DNA of 39,011 bases, taken from NCBI RefSeq assembly GCF_014845115.1, contig NZ_NKUI01000092.1:1-39011 (forward strand). The letters are read 5' to 3'. Shown here one piece after another: positions 7,797 through 17,103 of the stretch (the stretch's first letter is position 1; the number at the start of each line of letters is the position of its first letter). Source of the DNA: Methylorubrum zatmanii (GTDB taxonomy: Bacteria; Pseudomonadota; Alphaproteobacteria; Rhizobiales; Beijerinckiaceae). Below the pieces are notes generated by a model. That model saw only the letters and a list, made by a program, of their open reading frames with translations, did no database searches and was not told where the DNA came from. Made by a program: the position numbers and the translations under genes.

Positions 7797-8258
7797 TCAG
7801 CGCCCCTTCCGCTCCGCCCAGGCACGGAAGGGGCTCGGCGCGCCGGCGAGCGGGTGATGGCGCACCTGCATCGGCTGCTCCGCGAGCGGCCGGCACAGCT
7901 CGGCATAGATCCCGGCGCTGATCAGCCCCTCGGCCTCCGCCTCCTCGGCGGTGAAGGCGAAATAGCCCTGTTTGACCCCGGCGAGCCGCATCGCCGCGTG
8001 GCACATCGGGCAGGGCCGTCCGCTCGCGTAGACGATGCAATCGTCGAGCTTCGGCCGCCCGAGTCTCTGGCTCGCCGCGCGCAGGGCCACCATCTCGGCA
8101 TGGTCGCTCGGATCGTTCGTGCGGTGGATGCGGTTGGCCGCCCGCGCGATCACCTCTCCGTCCCGCACGATCACCGCGCCGTAGGGCCTGCCGCCCTCGG
8201 CGACGTTGGCCAGCGCCAATTCGGTCGCCTCGCGCAAGTAGCTGTCGTGATCGGGCAT
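7797..8258 (-). CDS. Cytidine/deoxycytidylate-type nucleoside deaminase
   Basis: A 153-residue zinc deaminase of the guanine/tRNA-adenosine deaminase-like group. Seen: the zinc and proton-shuttle motif H53-A-E55, PCPMC with Cys83 and Cys86 (RPCPMCHAAM), and the N-terminal PYGAVIVRDG strand pair. The family converts guanine, cytosine nucleosides or related bases to oxo forms; residues here do not settle which, but the length and the RPYGAVIV...PCPMCHAA pattern resemble guanine deaminase-like GuaD proteins. The ATG at 8258 is preferred to a TTG at 8282 because AAGGAGAG sits seven bases before it. A strong hairpin lies in its leader. Confidence 0.85.
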   Translation of the reverse strand: MPDHDSYLREATELALANVAEGGRPYGAVIVRDGEVIARAANRIHRTNDPSDHAEMVALRAASQRLGRPKLDDCIVYASGRPCPMCHAAMRLAGVKQGYFAFTAEEAEAEGLISAGIYAELCRPLAEQPMQVRHHPLAGAPSPFRAWAERKGR

Positions 8259-8278
8259 CCGCACTCTCCTTGTCATAT

Positions 8279-8313
8279 CCAATCCGGTTGATCCCTTCGG
8301 GATGGCGGATTGG
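8279..8313. repeat. Strong stem-loop in deaminase leader
   Basis: Outer arms CCAATCCG (8279-8286) and CGGATTGG (8306-8313) and inner arms ATCCC/GGGAT around a TTC loop form a stable hairpin, 20 bases upstream of the deaminase start on its transcript. It could be a dispersed palindromic element or a leader structure; the smaller hairpin at 7186-7212 shares the GATCCC-NNN-GGGAT core. Confidence 0.5.
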
Positions 8314-8378
8314 GGCTTCGCTCAAACGCCGCACGGGCCGGCCGATCCGGTGACCGCGTGGATCGAGCGGACAGCGGG

Positions 8379-9443
8379 TCAGAACGCGTAGCGCACGCGG
8401 CAATAGGGCAGGTGCTCGGCAAGCAACACCTTGAAACGGGTGAGCCATTTCCCCTTCCAGCCCGTACGGTAACGCAGGTTGTCGCCCCCGCCCTCCGAAC
8501 GCTTGGTCTCCTGGATGTCCGGGCGCCACAGCAGGGCCTCGGCCTTGGGGTGCCAGCCGAGATTGACCTCATGCAGCCCGGCATTGTGGGTCAGCATGAT
8601 GATCTCACACTTGAGTTGGGCTTTGGCCGCGTCCGAAATGCTGCCGTCGATCTCGGCGAACAGTTCTGCCCAGTCGGCCTCCCAGCCCTCGTAGAGGATG
8701 ACGGGGGAGAAATTGACGTGAACCTCGTAGCCGGCGGCCACGAAGTCGTCGATGGCGGCGATCCGCTCCCGGATCGGCGCCGTGCGCACGTCGACGACCC
8801 TGGCGATTGGGGCCGGCATCAGCGAGAAGCGGATGCGGGTGCGCCCCTGCGGATCGTAGGCCAGGAGGTCGCGGTTGACGGCCTTGGTGGCGAAGGAGCC
8901 CTTGGCGTTGGGCAGGGTGCGGAACAGGCCGACCAGATCGCGGACCGTGTCGCAGATCATCGCATCGACCGAGAGGTCGCCGTTCTCGCCGAGATCGTAG
9001 ACCCAGGCGGCCTCATCGATCTGGTCGGGCTCCGGCAGCGGCCCCTGCTTCGCCGCGTGCCGGGCGATGGCGGCAGACACCGCCTCGACGTTCACGAAGA
9101 GCGAGATCGGGTTCGAGAAGCCCTTGCGCCGGGGCACGTAGCAATAGGCGCAGGCCATGGCGCAGCCATTGGAGGTCGAGGGCGCGATGAAATGGGCCGA
9201 GCGGCCGTTGGGGCGCATCGCGAGGCCCTTCTTCACCCCGAGCACCAGGGTCGAGCGCTTGATGCGGACCCAATCCTCGACCGAACCCTCGTTGCCGTGC
9301 AGCTCCGGGATGTTCCAATGCGAGGGCACCGCGATCCGCTCGGCATTGGGAAACCGTGACAGGATCTCGCGCCCGCGCGGATAATCGGCGACCGCAGGCT
9401 CCATGAAGATGCGGTCGATGTCGATGAGATCGCGCGGGGCCAT
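8379..9443 (-). CDS. Spore photoproduct lyase-like radical SAM protein
   Basis: A 354-residue radical SAM protein. The cluster motif is CAMACAYC with Cys94, Cys98 and Cys101, the CX3CX2C form. GCAMACAYCYV, the motif around VYDLGENGD, GSFATKAVN, RIRFSLMP, VHVNFSPVILYEGWE and the C-terminal half resemble SplB. Cys164 in ICDTVRDLVGLF aligns by eye with the Cys141 that serves as hydrogen donor in Bacillus subtilis SplB. True SplB repairs the UV spore photoproduct with S-adenosylmethionine; non-sporulating Hyphomicrobiales carry this homologue with no established role, possibly thymine-dimer-type repair. An ATG start and normal length are seen. Confidence 0.85.
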   Translation of the reverse strand: MAPRDLIDIDRIFMEPAVADYPRGREILSRFPNAERIAVPSHWNIPELHGNEGSVEDWVRIKRSTLVLGVKKGLAMRPNGRSAHFIAPSTSNGCAMACAYCYVPRRKGFSNPISLFVNVEAVSAAIARHAAKQGPLPEPDQIDEAAWVYDLGENGDLSVDAMICDTVRDLVGLFRTLPNAKGSFATKAVNRDLLAYDPQGRTRIRFSLMPAPIARVVDVRTAPIRERIAAIDDFVAAGYEVHVNFSPVILYEGWEADWAELFAEIDGSISDAAKAQLKCEIIMLTHNAGLHEVNLGWHPKAEALLWRPDIQETKRSEGGGDNLRYRTGWKGKWLTRFKVLLAEHLPYCRVRYAF

Positions 9444-9502
9444 GGGGCCTATCTAGCGCGACGGGACGTCCCGGCCCCGGCCTGCGGCGACAGGGCTCCG
9501 GG

Positions 9503-10279
9503 TCAAAGCCGCGCCAGAAGATCGGCCTTCTTGCCCGCGAATTCCGCGTCGGTCAGCACGCCCTTCTGATGAAGCTCTGCCAGTCGTTCGAGGATCGAGA
9601 GGATGTCGGCCGGGCCGGAACCGGAACCGGGCGGATCCTGTCGGCGGGCAGCGGGCTCGCGCGGCGCGGGCGCGGCGTGGCCGGCGATGGCCGCCGAGGA
9701 TGAGGCCGACGCCGTGCCGGACGAGGCCCGCGGTGCCACCGCCGCATCCCTGCCGACGGCGGTGAGGTCGTCGAGGGTGAAATTCCCTTGCGGCCCGCTG
9801 AAGCGCAGCGACGCGGTGGCACCCTGCTGCTGCGAAGCGCCGGTCACGAGCCGGTCGCCGGTGTCGTAGAGGGTGAGGCGCCCCTCCGTCTCGACGGCGA
9901 GCCGGCGGCTCTCGGGAAAGAAGGCGTAGCGCGTCGCGTTCTGCGCCCCCGCGCTCGAGGGAAGTCCCAGCTCCGCCGGCCACCAATTGCCCGAGGCGGC
10001 CTCCTCCTGGAAGCCGGAGAGCGGCAGGGCGGCGGCGAGTTCGGTGCACAGGGCATCGACCTGGGCCTTCAGGGCGTGATCGTTCATGCGCCCGACCATC
10101 ACCATGCCGCCCCGCGACCATTGGCCGAAACCGCCGAGATCGGGATGGTCGAACTGAGCCATGTTGCCCTGTCCGGCCTGGAGCGCGCGCAGCAGGTGTC
10201 GCACCGCCTCCAGGCTGACTCCGTGTCGCTCGGCCAGGGCCTGCAGCCCGGAGGGCCGGTGCTCGGGTTCTTCGATCAT
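9503..10279 (-). CDS. SHOCT-domain protein
   Basis: The protein is 258 residues. The C-terminal 30 or so residues (ILERLAELHQKGVLTDAEFA, then GKKADLLARL) are a SHOCT domain, a short two-helix module found at protein ends. The N-terminal part has a helix-turn-helix-like stretch (LQALAERHGVSLEAVRHLL), then the conserved FDHPDLGGFGQWSRGGMVMV block and a beta-rich middle. A disordered Ala/Ser/Pro linker (about 185-225) joins the two. The ATG at 10279 follows GGGGAAG; an upstream frame extension lacks an RBS. It is divergent from glgX. The family is common but without known function. Confidence 0.8.
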   Translation of the reverse strand: MIEEPEHRPSGLQALAERHGVSLEAVRHLLRALQAGQGNMAQFDHPDLGGFGQWSRGGMVMVGRMNDHALKAQVDALCTELAAALPLSGFQEEAASGNWWPAELGLPSSAGAQNATRYAFFPESRRLAVETEGRLTLYDTGDRLVTGASQQQGATASLRFSGPQGNFTLDDLTAVGRDAAVAPRASSGTASASSSAAIAGHAAPAPREPAARRQDPPGSGSGPADILSILERLAELHQKGVLTDAEFAGKKADLLARL

Positions 10280-10484
10280 GGGCGCTTCCCCGCTCCAACG
10301 CTTCGGTGCCGACCGGCGACGCGCGGTGCAACGCGCGCGCCCGACGCGAGTTTCGTCCAAGGCCTACCACATCCGTGACGGCGCGCCGCGAGCCCGGAAA
10401 AAATTGCTGCGCCGCGTCAGCCGGAACGGAGCTTCACAGTTCCGTGCACGTTCTAACGTCCGGCCGGACCCGTTGGGGGCCGCC

Positions 10485-12776
10485 ATGAGTGAGAATGGGA
10501 CCACGATGGCCGATACCGACAGGACCGCGACGCCGAAGTTACGGACCTCGCGCACGCGCATCCGCGAAGGATCGCCGCATCCGCGCGGGGCGACCTGGGA
10601 CGGGCGCGGTGTCAACTTCGCGCTGTTCTCGGCCCACGCCACCAAGGTGGAGCTGTGCCTGTTCGACGATGCGGGCGAGAAGGAGATCGAACGGATCGCG
10701 CTGCCCGAATACACCGATGAGGTCTGGCACGGCTATCTGCCGGATGCGCGCCCGGGCACGATCTACGGCTATCGCGTCCACGGACCCTACGAGCCGGAAG
10801 CCGGTCACCGCTTCAACCCGAACAAGCTGCTGATCGACCCCTACGCCAAGGGCTTGGTCGGCACCATCGAGTGGAACCCGGCCCTGTTCGGCTACAAGAT
10901 GGAGACCGGGGACGACCTCACCTTCGACGAGCGCGACTCGGCTCCCTATACCCGCCGCTCCCGCGTGATCGACCCGGCCTTCACCTGGGGCCGCGACGCC
11001 AAGCCCCGCGTGCCGTGGGAGCGCACCATCGTCTACGAGACCCACGTGAAGGGCTTCACCAAGCTGCATCCGGCGGTGCCGGAGAAGCTGCGCGGCACCT
11101 ATGCCGGCATGGGCCATCCGGCGGTGCTCGATTATATCAAGAGCCTCGGCGTCACGTCGGTCGAGTTGCTGCCGGTCCATTCCTTCGTGCAGGACGATTA
11201 CCTGCAGCAGAAGGGCCTGATCAATTACTGGGGCTACAACACCATCTCGTTCTTCACGCCCGCCCGGCGCTACGCGGCGGTGCCGGACTTCGCCTTCTCC
11301 GAATTCAAGGAGATGGTGGCGCGGATGCACGGCGCCGGCCTCGAAGTGATCCTCGACGTGGTCTACAACCACACCGCCGAAGGCAACGAGAAGGGGCCGA
11401 CCCTGTCGTTCAAGGGCGTCGACAACGCCTCCTATTACCGGCTGCTGCCGAACCAGCCGCGCTACTACATCAACGATACCGGCACCGGGAACACCTTCAA
11501 CCTGTCGCATCCGCGGGTGCTGCAGCTCGTCACCGATAGCTTGCGCTACTGGGCGACGGAGATGCGGGTCGACGGCTTCCGCTTCGACCTCGCCACCATC
11601 CTCGGCCGTGAGCCCTACGGCTTCGACGAGGGCGGCGGCTTCCTCGACACCTGCCGCCAGGATCCGGTGCTCAACGACGTGAAGCTCATCGCCGAGCCTT
11701 GGGATTGCGGCCCCGGCGGCTATCAGGTCGGCGGCTTCCCGCCGGGCTGGGCCGAGTGGAACGACCGCTTTCGCGACGATGTGCGCGGCTACTGGAAGGG
11801 CGATGCCGGGCTCCTGCCGGGCTTGGCCTCCCGCATCACCGCCTCGGCCGACAAGTTCAACAAGCGCGGACGCCGGCCCTGGGCCTCGGTGAACTTCATC
11901 ACCGCCCATGACGGTTTCACCCTCAACGACACGGTCTCCTACAACGAGAAGCACAACGAGGCGAACGGCGAGGGCAACCGCGACGGGCACGGCCACAACC
12001 TGTCCTACAATTACGGCGTCGAGGGCCCGACCGACGATCCCGAGATCCGCTCGGTGCGCTTGCGCCAGATGCGCAACATGCTCGCCACTCTGTTCCTGTC
12101 CAAGGGCACGCCGATGCTGCTGGCCGGCGACGAGTTCGCCCGCACGCAACAGGGCAACAACAACGCCTATTGCCAGGACAACGAGGTGTCCTGGGTCGAT
12201 TGGGGCGCCATCGGTCCGGAGGAACGGGATCTCGCCGAGTTCACGCAGCGTCTGATCCTGCTGCGCAACGCCCTGCCGATGCTCTCGCGCGGGCGCTTCG
12301 TGACCGGCGCCTATGACGAGGAGTTCGGCGTCAAGGACGTGACCTGGCTGACTCCCACCGGCACGGAGATGACGCCGGAGAACTGGAACGACGGCAATTC
12401 CCGCACCCTGGCCGTGCTCCTCGACGGACGGGCCCAGGCGAGCGGCATCCACAAGCGCGGCGGCGATGCCACCCTGCTCCTGTTCTACAACGCCTATCAC
12501 GACGTGGTGGACTTCACCTTCCCCGAGGCGCCGGGCGGCACGGCATGGACGCGGCTGCTCGACACCAACCTGCCCGACAGCCAGGAGATCGCGAGCTTCG
12601 CCGTGGGCGAGAGCTACTCGGTCACCGGACGCTCGATGCTGATGTTCGTGCTCAAACCGGTCGAGAGCGAGGGCGAGGATCACACCGAGATGGAGCGGTC
12701 CTACCAGTATGTGATGCAGGCCTTCGAGCGGGCCAATGTCGAGAGCGTGAGCTTCGGCATCGACGACGAGGCCTGA
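10485..12776 (+). CDS. glgX: Glycogen debranching enzyme GlgX (GH13)
   Basis: A 763-residue GlgX/isoamylase-type enzyme that hydrolyses alpha-1,6 branches of phosphorylase-trimmed glycogen. An N-terminal CBM48 module (about 28-130) precedes the GH13 barrel. Barrel motifs: region I DVVYNH (291-296), region II GFRFDLA with nucleophile Asp368, region III LIAEPWD with acid/base Glu404, and region IV FITAHDGF with His475-Asp476. A C-terminal beta domain and an acidic tail follow. The ATG at 10485 is preferred; an in-frame ATG at 10506 is an alternative, and neither has a strong RBS. Other glycogen genes are not adjacent; it stands alone ahead of the kinase gene. Confidence 0.95.
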   Translation: MSENGTTMADTDRTATPKLRTSRTRIREGSPHPRGATWDGRGVNFALFSAHATKVELCLFDDAGEKEIERIALPEYTDEVWHGYLPDARPGTIYGYRVHGPYEPEAGHRFNPNKLLIDPYAKGLVGTIEWNPALFGYKMETGDDLTFDERDSAPYTRRSRVIDPAFTWGRDAKPRVPWERTIVYETHVKGFTKLHPAVPEKLRGTYAGMGHPAVLDYIKSLGVTSVELLPVHSFVQDDYLQQKGLINYWGYNTISFFTPARRYAAVPDFAFSEFKEMVARMHGAGLEVILDVVYNHTAEGNEKGPTLSFKGVDNASYYRLLPNQPRYYINDTGTGNTFNLSHPRVLQLVTDSLRYWATEMRVDGFRFDLATILGREPYGFDEGGGFLDTCRQDPVLNDVKLIAEPWDCGPGGYQVGGFPPGWAEWNDRFRDDVRGYWKGDAGLLPGLASRITASADKFNKRGRRPWASVNFITAHDGFTLNDTVSYNEKHNEANGEGNRDGHGHNLSYNYGVEGPTDDPEIRSVRLRQMRNMLATLFLSKGTPMLLAGDEFARTQQGNNNAYCQDNEVSWVDWGAIGPEERDLAEFTQRLILLRNALPMLSRGRFVTGAYDEEFGVKDVTWLTPTGTEMTPENWNDGNSRTLAVLLDGRAQASGIHKRGGDATLLLFYNAYHDVVDFTFPEAPGGTAWTRLLDTNLPDSQEIASFAVGESYSVTGRSMLMFVLKPVESEGEDHTEMERSYQYVMQAFERANVESVSFGIDDEA

Positions 12777-13011
12777 TGCCGGAGTGCCCTTCGCCGAACG
12801 GGGCGCCGTTTCGGCGGAGGGAAGCTCCACAAACGAGAGAGCGGAACCGTGTCGGGTCCCATCGCGATCCGGCCCGGGGCACTCCATCAGGGCAGCCCCG
12901 GGCGGACCGGAGCCGATTTCCTTCCTCCGGTCCTGTCCTACACTTCTTCAGCGGGGATCCGGCGGCACGGGCCGGTGACCTCGACAAGACCATGCCAGGC
13001 CGCAGATCCGC

Positions 13012-14615
13012 ATGACCGACATTCCCGAGAAACGGCCGCACGGGAGCCATCCGAGCGTCGAGGCCGGTGCCGCAGGCCACGAATTCGATTCCGGCAGCGA
13101 CATCTTCTTCGCCGCCGTGGCGATGACCCGCATGCCGATGGTCGTGGTCGATCCCCATCGGGACGATTGTCCGATCGTGTTCGTGAACCAAGCCTTCCTG
13201 GAGATGACCGGCTACACCCGCGAGGAGGTGATCGGACGCAATTGTCGCCTCCTGCAGGGCCCGGACACGGATCCGGCAGCCCGGATGGCCGTTCGTGAGG
13301 CGATCGCCCAACGTCGGGACATCGCCATCGAGATCCTCAACTATCGCAAGGACGGCGCCAGCTTCTGGAACGCGCTGTTCGTCAGCCCGGTCTACAACGC
13401 GGCCGGCGACCTCGTGTACCTGTTCGGCTCGCAGCTCGATATCACCCGCCACCGCGTCGCCGAGGATTCGCTGCATCAAGCGCAGAAGATGGAGGCCCTG
13501 GGCCAACTCACCGGGGCATCGCCCACGACTTCAACAATCTGCTCCAGGTGATCCTGGGCTATGCCGATTCGCTTGCGACCAACCTGGAGCGGCCGGATGC
13601 CGACAAGGGGCGGATGAGCCGGGCGGTCGGCAATATCCGTGAGGCGGCCGAGCGGGCCGCGACCCTGACGCAGCAATTGCTGTCCTTCGCCCGCAAACAG
13701 CGGCTCGATGGCCGGACCGTCAACCTCAACGAACTCGTCTCCGAGATGAAGGAACTGGCCGGGCGCACCCTCGGCGAGACGGTGACGATCGAAACCGATC
13801 TCGCCGCCGACCTCCGGCTCTGTCGGATCGATCCGACCCAGGCCGAGGTCGCGCTGCTCAACGTGCTCATCAATGCCCGCGACGCCATGCCGGAGGGCGG
13901 ACGGGTCACCATCACGACGCGCAACGAGGAGTCCGGCCGCTCCGACGGCTCGAACCGCCTCGTCAGCGTCTCGGTGACGGATACCGGTGCCGGCATCCCC
14001 TCGGACGTGCTGGCGCGGGTGATGGACCCGTTCTTCACCACCAAGGAGGAAGGCAAGGGCACCGGCCTCGGCCTTTCCATGGTCTACGGCTTCGTCAAGC
14101 AATCGGGCGGGTCGGTGCAGATCGAGTCGGTGGTGGGGGAGGGCACCACCGTGCGGTTGTCCTTCCCCGCGACCGACGGGGCGGAAGGCTTGGCCAGCCA
14201 CGAGGCCGCCCCCGCCGAGGAGCGGCCGGGCACCGAGACGATCCTGATCGTCGACGACCGCGCCGACGTGGCCGAACTCGCCCGGGCGATCCTGCGGGAT
14301 TACGGCTACGGCACGCTGATGGCCCAGCACGGCCGCGAGGCCCTGGAGATCCTGGCCGACCACCCGGAGATCGACCTTCTCTTCTCCGATCTGATCATGC
14401 CCGGCGGGATGGACGGCCTGTCCCTGGCCCGCGAGGCGCGTCGCCGTCATCCCGGCCTCAGGATCCTGCTCACCACCGGCTATGCCGAGGCGAGCCTGGA
14501 GCGAACCGGAATCGAGCGTCCGGAGTTCGATATTCTGAACAAGCCGTACCGCCGCGCCGAGCTGATCCGGCGCGTGCGGGCGGCCCTCGACACGGCAGGC
14601 GGCAAGGCCGGATGA
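13012..14615 (+). pseudogene. LOV-domain hybrid histidine kinase, frameshifted in the H-box
   Basis: Two adjoining frames encode one blue-light hybrid kinase. Frame 1 (13012-13551) holds a LOV/PAS domain with the flavin-adduct motif GRNCRLLQG (Cys78) and the start of the dimerisation domain ([10 protein letters not shown]). Frame 2, open from before 13518 to 14615, continues with [19 protein letters not shown], an ATPase domain (LLNVLINARDAMPEGG; DTGAGIP; DPFFTTKEEGKGTGLGLS) and a receiver with LLFSDLIMP. A fifth G in the GGGG run at 13513-13516 would restore one frame reading [11 protein letters not shown]. As written, translation stops at 13551 and lacks the kinase. Whether this is a true mutation, a phase-variable tract or a base-calling error cannot be told here. 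Intact length would be about 534 residues. Confidence 0.85.
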
Positions 14616-14656
14616 AGACCGGGTTGAACGCCGCCGGCGACATGCGGAGGCGATCC

Positions 14657-14971
14657 ATGCCCCAGGGCGACAAGTCGAAATATACGGACAAGCAGATCCG
14701 CAAGGCCGAGCACATCGCCGAGTCCTACGAGTCCCGCGGCGTGCCGGAGAAGGAAGCGGAGTCACGCGCCTGGGCCACCGTCAACAAGGACGATGGCGGC
14801 GGCAAGCAGCCGGGCGGCTCGGGCCGGGGCCGCGCGACGGCTCACCCCGCCGCCCACAAGGGCGGCCGCAGCGGTGGCACGGCCTCCGCCTCGCGAACCA
14901 AGGAACAGCGCTCGGCCTCGGCGAAGAAGGCCGCCGAGACGAGAAAGAGGAATGAGCAGAAGGCGGGGTGA
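14657..14971 (+). CDS. Small basic protein, plasmid-stabilisation-like annotation
   Basis: A 104-residue, strongly basic protein. The ATG at 14657 follows a perfect GGAGG with a seven-base gap, so longer frames starting at 14612 are rejected. The N-terminal half (MPQGDKSKYTDKQIRKAEHI and the following AESYESRGVPEKEAESRAWA) is a conserved helical block seen in many Alphaproteobacteria, where such genes are often labelled plasmid stabilisation protein without experimental support. The rest is Gly/Lys/Ala-rich and disordered, like a nucleic-acid-binding tail. It follows the kinase by 41 bases and ends at a strong terminator. Function unknown. Confidence 0.75.
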   Translation: MPQGDKSKYTDKQIRKAEHIAESYESRGVPEKEAESRAWATVNKDDGGGKQPGGSGRGRATAHPAAHKGGRSGGTASASRTKEQRSASAKKAAETRKRNEQKAG

Positions 14972-14980
14972 GCGCCGTTC

Positions 14981-15011
14981 AGCCCTCTCCCGCACACGGG
15001 AGAGGGCTTTT
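14981..15011 (+). terminator. Intrinsic terminator of the 14657-14971 gene
   Basis: A perfect 12-base-pair stem (AGCCCTCTCCCG with CGGGAGAGGGCT) around a CACA loop ends in TTTT at 15008-15011. It lies ten bases after the stop codon. It also falls just beyond the icd stop on the other strand, where no T-run follows. Confidence 0.85.
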
Positions 15012-15020
15012 CCCGTGTGC

Positions 15021-16235
15021 TTACGCGGCCATCGCCGCCTTCAGGTTCTCGTCGACCTTGTCGAGGAAGCCCTCGGTGGTGAGCCACTTCTGGTCGGGGC
15101 CGACGAGCAGGGCGAGATCCTTGGTCATGAAACCGGATTCGACGGTGTCGACGCAGACCTTCTCCAGCGTGGAGGCGAAGGTCGCCAGTTCCGCGTTGCC
15201 GTCGAGCTTGGCCCGGTGGGCAAGGCCGCGGGTCCAGGCGAAGATCGAGGCGATCGAATTGGTCGAGGTCGCCTTGCCCTTCTGGTGCTCGCGGTAGTGG
15301 CGCGTCACCGTGCCGTGGGCGGCCTCGGCCTCCACGGTCTGGCCGTCCGGCGTCATCAGCACAGAGGTCATCAGGCCGAGCGAGCCGAAGCCTTGGGCTG
15401 CCGTGTCCGACTGCACGTCGCCGTCATAGTTCTTACAGGCCCAGACATAGCCGCCCGACCACTTGAGGCAGGAGGCCACCATGTCGTCGATCAGGCGGTG
15501 CTCGTAGACGAGGCCGAGCGACTGGAACTTCGACTTGAACTCTTCGTCGAACACCTTCTGGAACAGATCCTTGAAGCGGCCGTCATAGACCTTGAGGATG
15601 GTGTTCTTGGTCGACAGGTAGACCGGGTATTTGCGGGCCAGGCCGTAGTTGAACGAGGCGCGGGCGAAATCGATGATCGACTGGTCGAGGTTGTACATCG
15701 ACATCGCGACGCCGGCGTCCGGGAACTTGAACACCTCTTTCTCGATGACGGTGCCGTCATCGCCCTCGAACTTGATGGTGAGCCGGCCCTTGCCCGGCAC
15801 CTTGAAGTCGGTGGCGCGGTACTGGTCGCCATAGGCATGGCGGCCGATCACGAAGGGCTGGGTCCAGCCCGGCACGAGGCGCGGCACGTTGGAGCAGATG
15901 ATCGGCTCGCGGAAGATGACGCCGCCGAGGATGTTGCGGATCGTGCCGTTGGGCGAGCGCCACATCTCCTTGAGGTTGAACTCCTTCACGCGGGCCTCGT
16001 CCGGCGTGATGGTGGCGCATTTCACGCCGACGCCGTGGCGCTTGATCGCCTCGGCCGCATCGACCGTCACCTGATCGTTGGTGGCGTCGCGGTGCTCGAC
16101 GCCGAGGTCGTAATAGTCGAGGTCGAGATCGAGGTAGGGGTGGATGAGCTTGTTCTTGATCTCCGCCCAGATGATCCGGGTCATCTCGTCGCCGTCGAGC
16201 TCGACGACCGGATTGGCCACCTTGATCTTCGCCAT
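15021..16235 (-). CDS. icd: NADP-dependent isocitrate dehydrogenase
   Basis: A 404-residue type II (eukaryote-like, homodimeric) isocitrate dehydrogenase, converting isocitrate to 2-oxoglutarate and CO2 with NADPH formation in the TCA cycle. Conserved blocks include [22 protein letters not shown], the substrate-binding segment S94-P-N96-G-T-I-R100, [13 protein letters not shown], the metal-site Asp region LIDDMVA and [20 protein letters not shown], and [11 protein letters not shown] of the coenzyme site. Length matches the family. The ATG has GAGGAA just upstream. It is a single-gene unit with its own promoter candidate. In methylotrophs the TCA cycle runs mainly for biosynthesis during C1 growth. 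Confidence 0.97.
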   Translation of the reverse strand: MAKIKVANPVVELDGDEMTRIIWAEIKNKLIHPYLDLDLDYYDLGVEHRDATNDQVTVDAAEAIKRHGVGVKCATITPDEARVKEFNLKEMWRSPNGTIRNILGGVIFREPIICSNVPRLVPGWTQPFVIGRHAYGDQYRATDFKVPGKGRLTIKFEGDDGTVIEKEVFKFPDAGVAMSMYNLDQSIIDFARASFNYGLARKYPVYLSTKNTILKVYDGRFKDLFQKVFDEEFKSKFQSLGLVYEHRLIDDMVASCLKWSGGYVWACKNYDGDVQSDTAAQGFGSLGLMTSVLMTPDGQTVEAEAAHGTVTRHYREHQKGKATSTNSIASIFAWTRGLAHRAKLDGNAELATFASTLEKVCVDTVESGFMTKDLALLVGPDQKWLTTEGFLDKVDENLKAAMAA

Positions 16236-16312
16236 GTCGGTTCCTCGATTGCCCGGTGCCGTGCGCCCGGCCGGCTGCCCTTCGCACGTCTGCCCGGAAC
16301 CCTGTCGCCGCC

Positions 16313-16340
16313 CCTATAACGCAGCGCAACAGGGCGACAA
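16313..16340 (-). promoter_or_regulatory. Candidate icd promoter
   Basis: On the minus strand TTGTCG (16335-16340) and TATAGG (16313-16318) are 16 bases apart, placing a transcript start about 70 bases before the icd ATG. It is the most AT-rich patch in this gap. By-eye assignment. Confidence 0.42.
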
Positions 16341-16379
16341 AGCCACGGCTCGACGGCCCGTTTCGGACGCGCGATTCTG

Positions 16380-16919
16380 TTACCGCCCCGTTCCTGGCCC
16401 CCTGCCGAGCGGCAGCAGGCGGCGCAAGCGAAACCCGAGCCAGATCAGGATGGCCAGGGCGATCAGGTTCAGCCCCAGGGTGAAATCCTCTCGCGGAGCG
16501 AGGGAGAGGGCGTAGCTGCTTTTCCGCGCGGCATCGAACTGCCAGCCCAGCACCAAGCCGCCCTCCGAGGGCGCCCGCAGGAACAGATCCGCCAGGAGCC
16601 AGCCGCTCGCCGAGAGGCGGAACGTGAGGTCTGCGCTCACGAACCAGATCGCCTGCGCGAGTTGCACCGGGACGGAGAGGGTGGTCCCGAGGCGATGGTC
16701 CTGCCAGAGCGCCACCCCGGCGATCACGCTCGCCGCCAGCACCAGCCCGATGAACAGAACGCCCGGCAGCAGCGTGAGCGGCACCGCGAAGCCGGTCTGG
16801 GCCAGATCACGCAGGAACGCCCAGAGGCCGACGAGCCCCCCCTGAATCTCGATCAGCGCCACGAGGGTGCGCAGGCCGGCACGGTCATCCTTCACGGCTT
16901 TCGTCATGGCGGCGGGCAT
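16380..16919 (-). CDS. Small membrane protein, unknown
   Basis: A 179-residue protein with likely three to four membrane segments: residues about 18-36 (LVALIEIQGGLVGLWAFL), 47-70 (VPLTLLPGVLFIGLVLAASV), 84-100 and 148-165 (LGLNLIALAILIWLGF). An Arg-rich end follows the last helix, and a periplasmic-looking region lies between. The start is uncertain: ATG at 16919 or at 16907, neither with a good RBS. No family is recognised. It points toward icd with 144 bases between them and is divergent from the Fae paralogue. Confidence 0.6.
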   Translation of the reverse strand: MPAAMTKAVKDDRAGLRTLVALIEIQGGLVGLWAFLRDLAQTGFAVPLTLLPGVLFIGLVLAASVIAGVALWQDHRLGTTLSVPVQLAQAIWFVSADLTFRLSASGWLLADLFLRAPSEGGLVLGWQFDAARKSSYALSLAPREDFTLGLNLIALAILIWLGFRLRRLLPLGRGPGTGR

Positions 16920-17103
16920 AAATCAGCCGGCGCGGCACGGCCACCCCGGGAGACGGCCGAGCCGGCGACGCGCATGTCGGTCCGGTCGAAGAGCGTGTAT
17001 CCGGTCAGCGTTCAGCGGCCTGGACAAATCCGGCCGGCGCTGCGACGACCCCCGCGCCATTCCACGGCCGATCACAAGGGCCGATCATCAGGAAGGAGAC
17101 ACC

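Noticed and set aside
10539-12887. Long minus-strand open frame over glgX
   Set aside because: It is antisense to a gene with all GH13 motifs, and its product is His/Val/Gly-rich with no domain.
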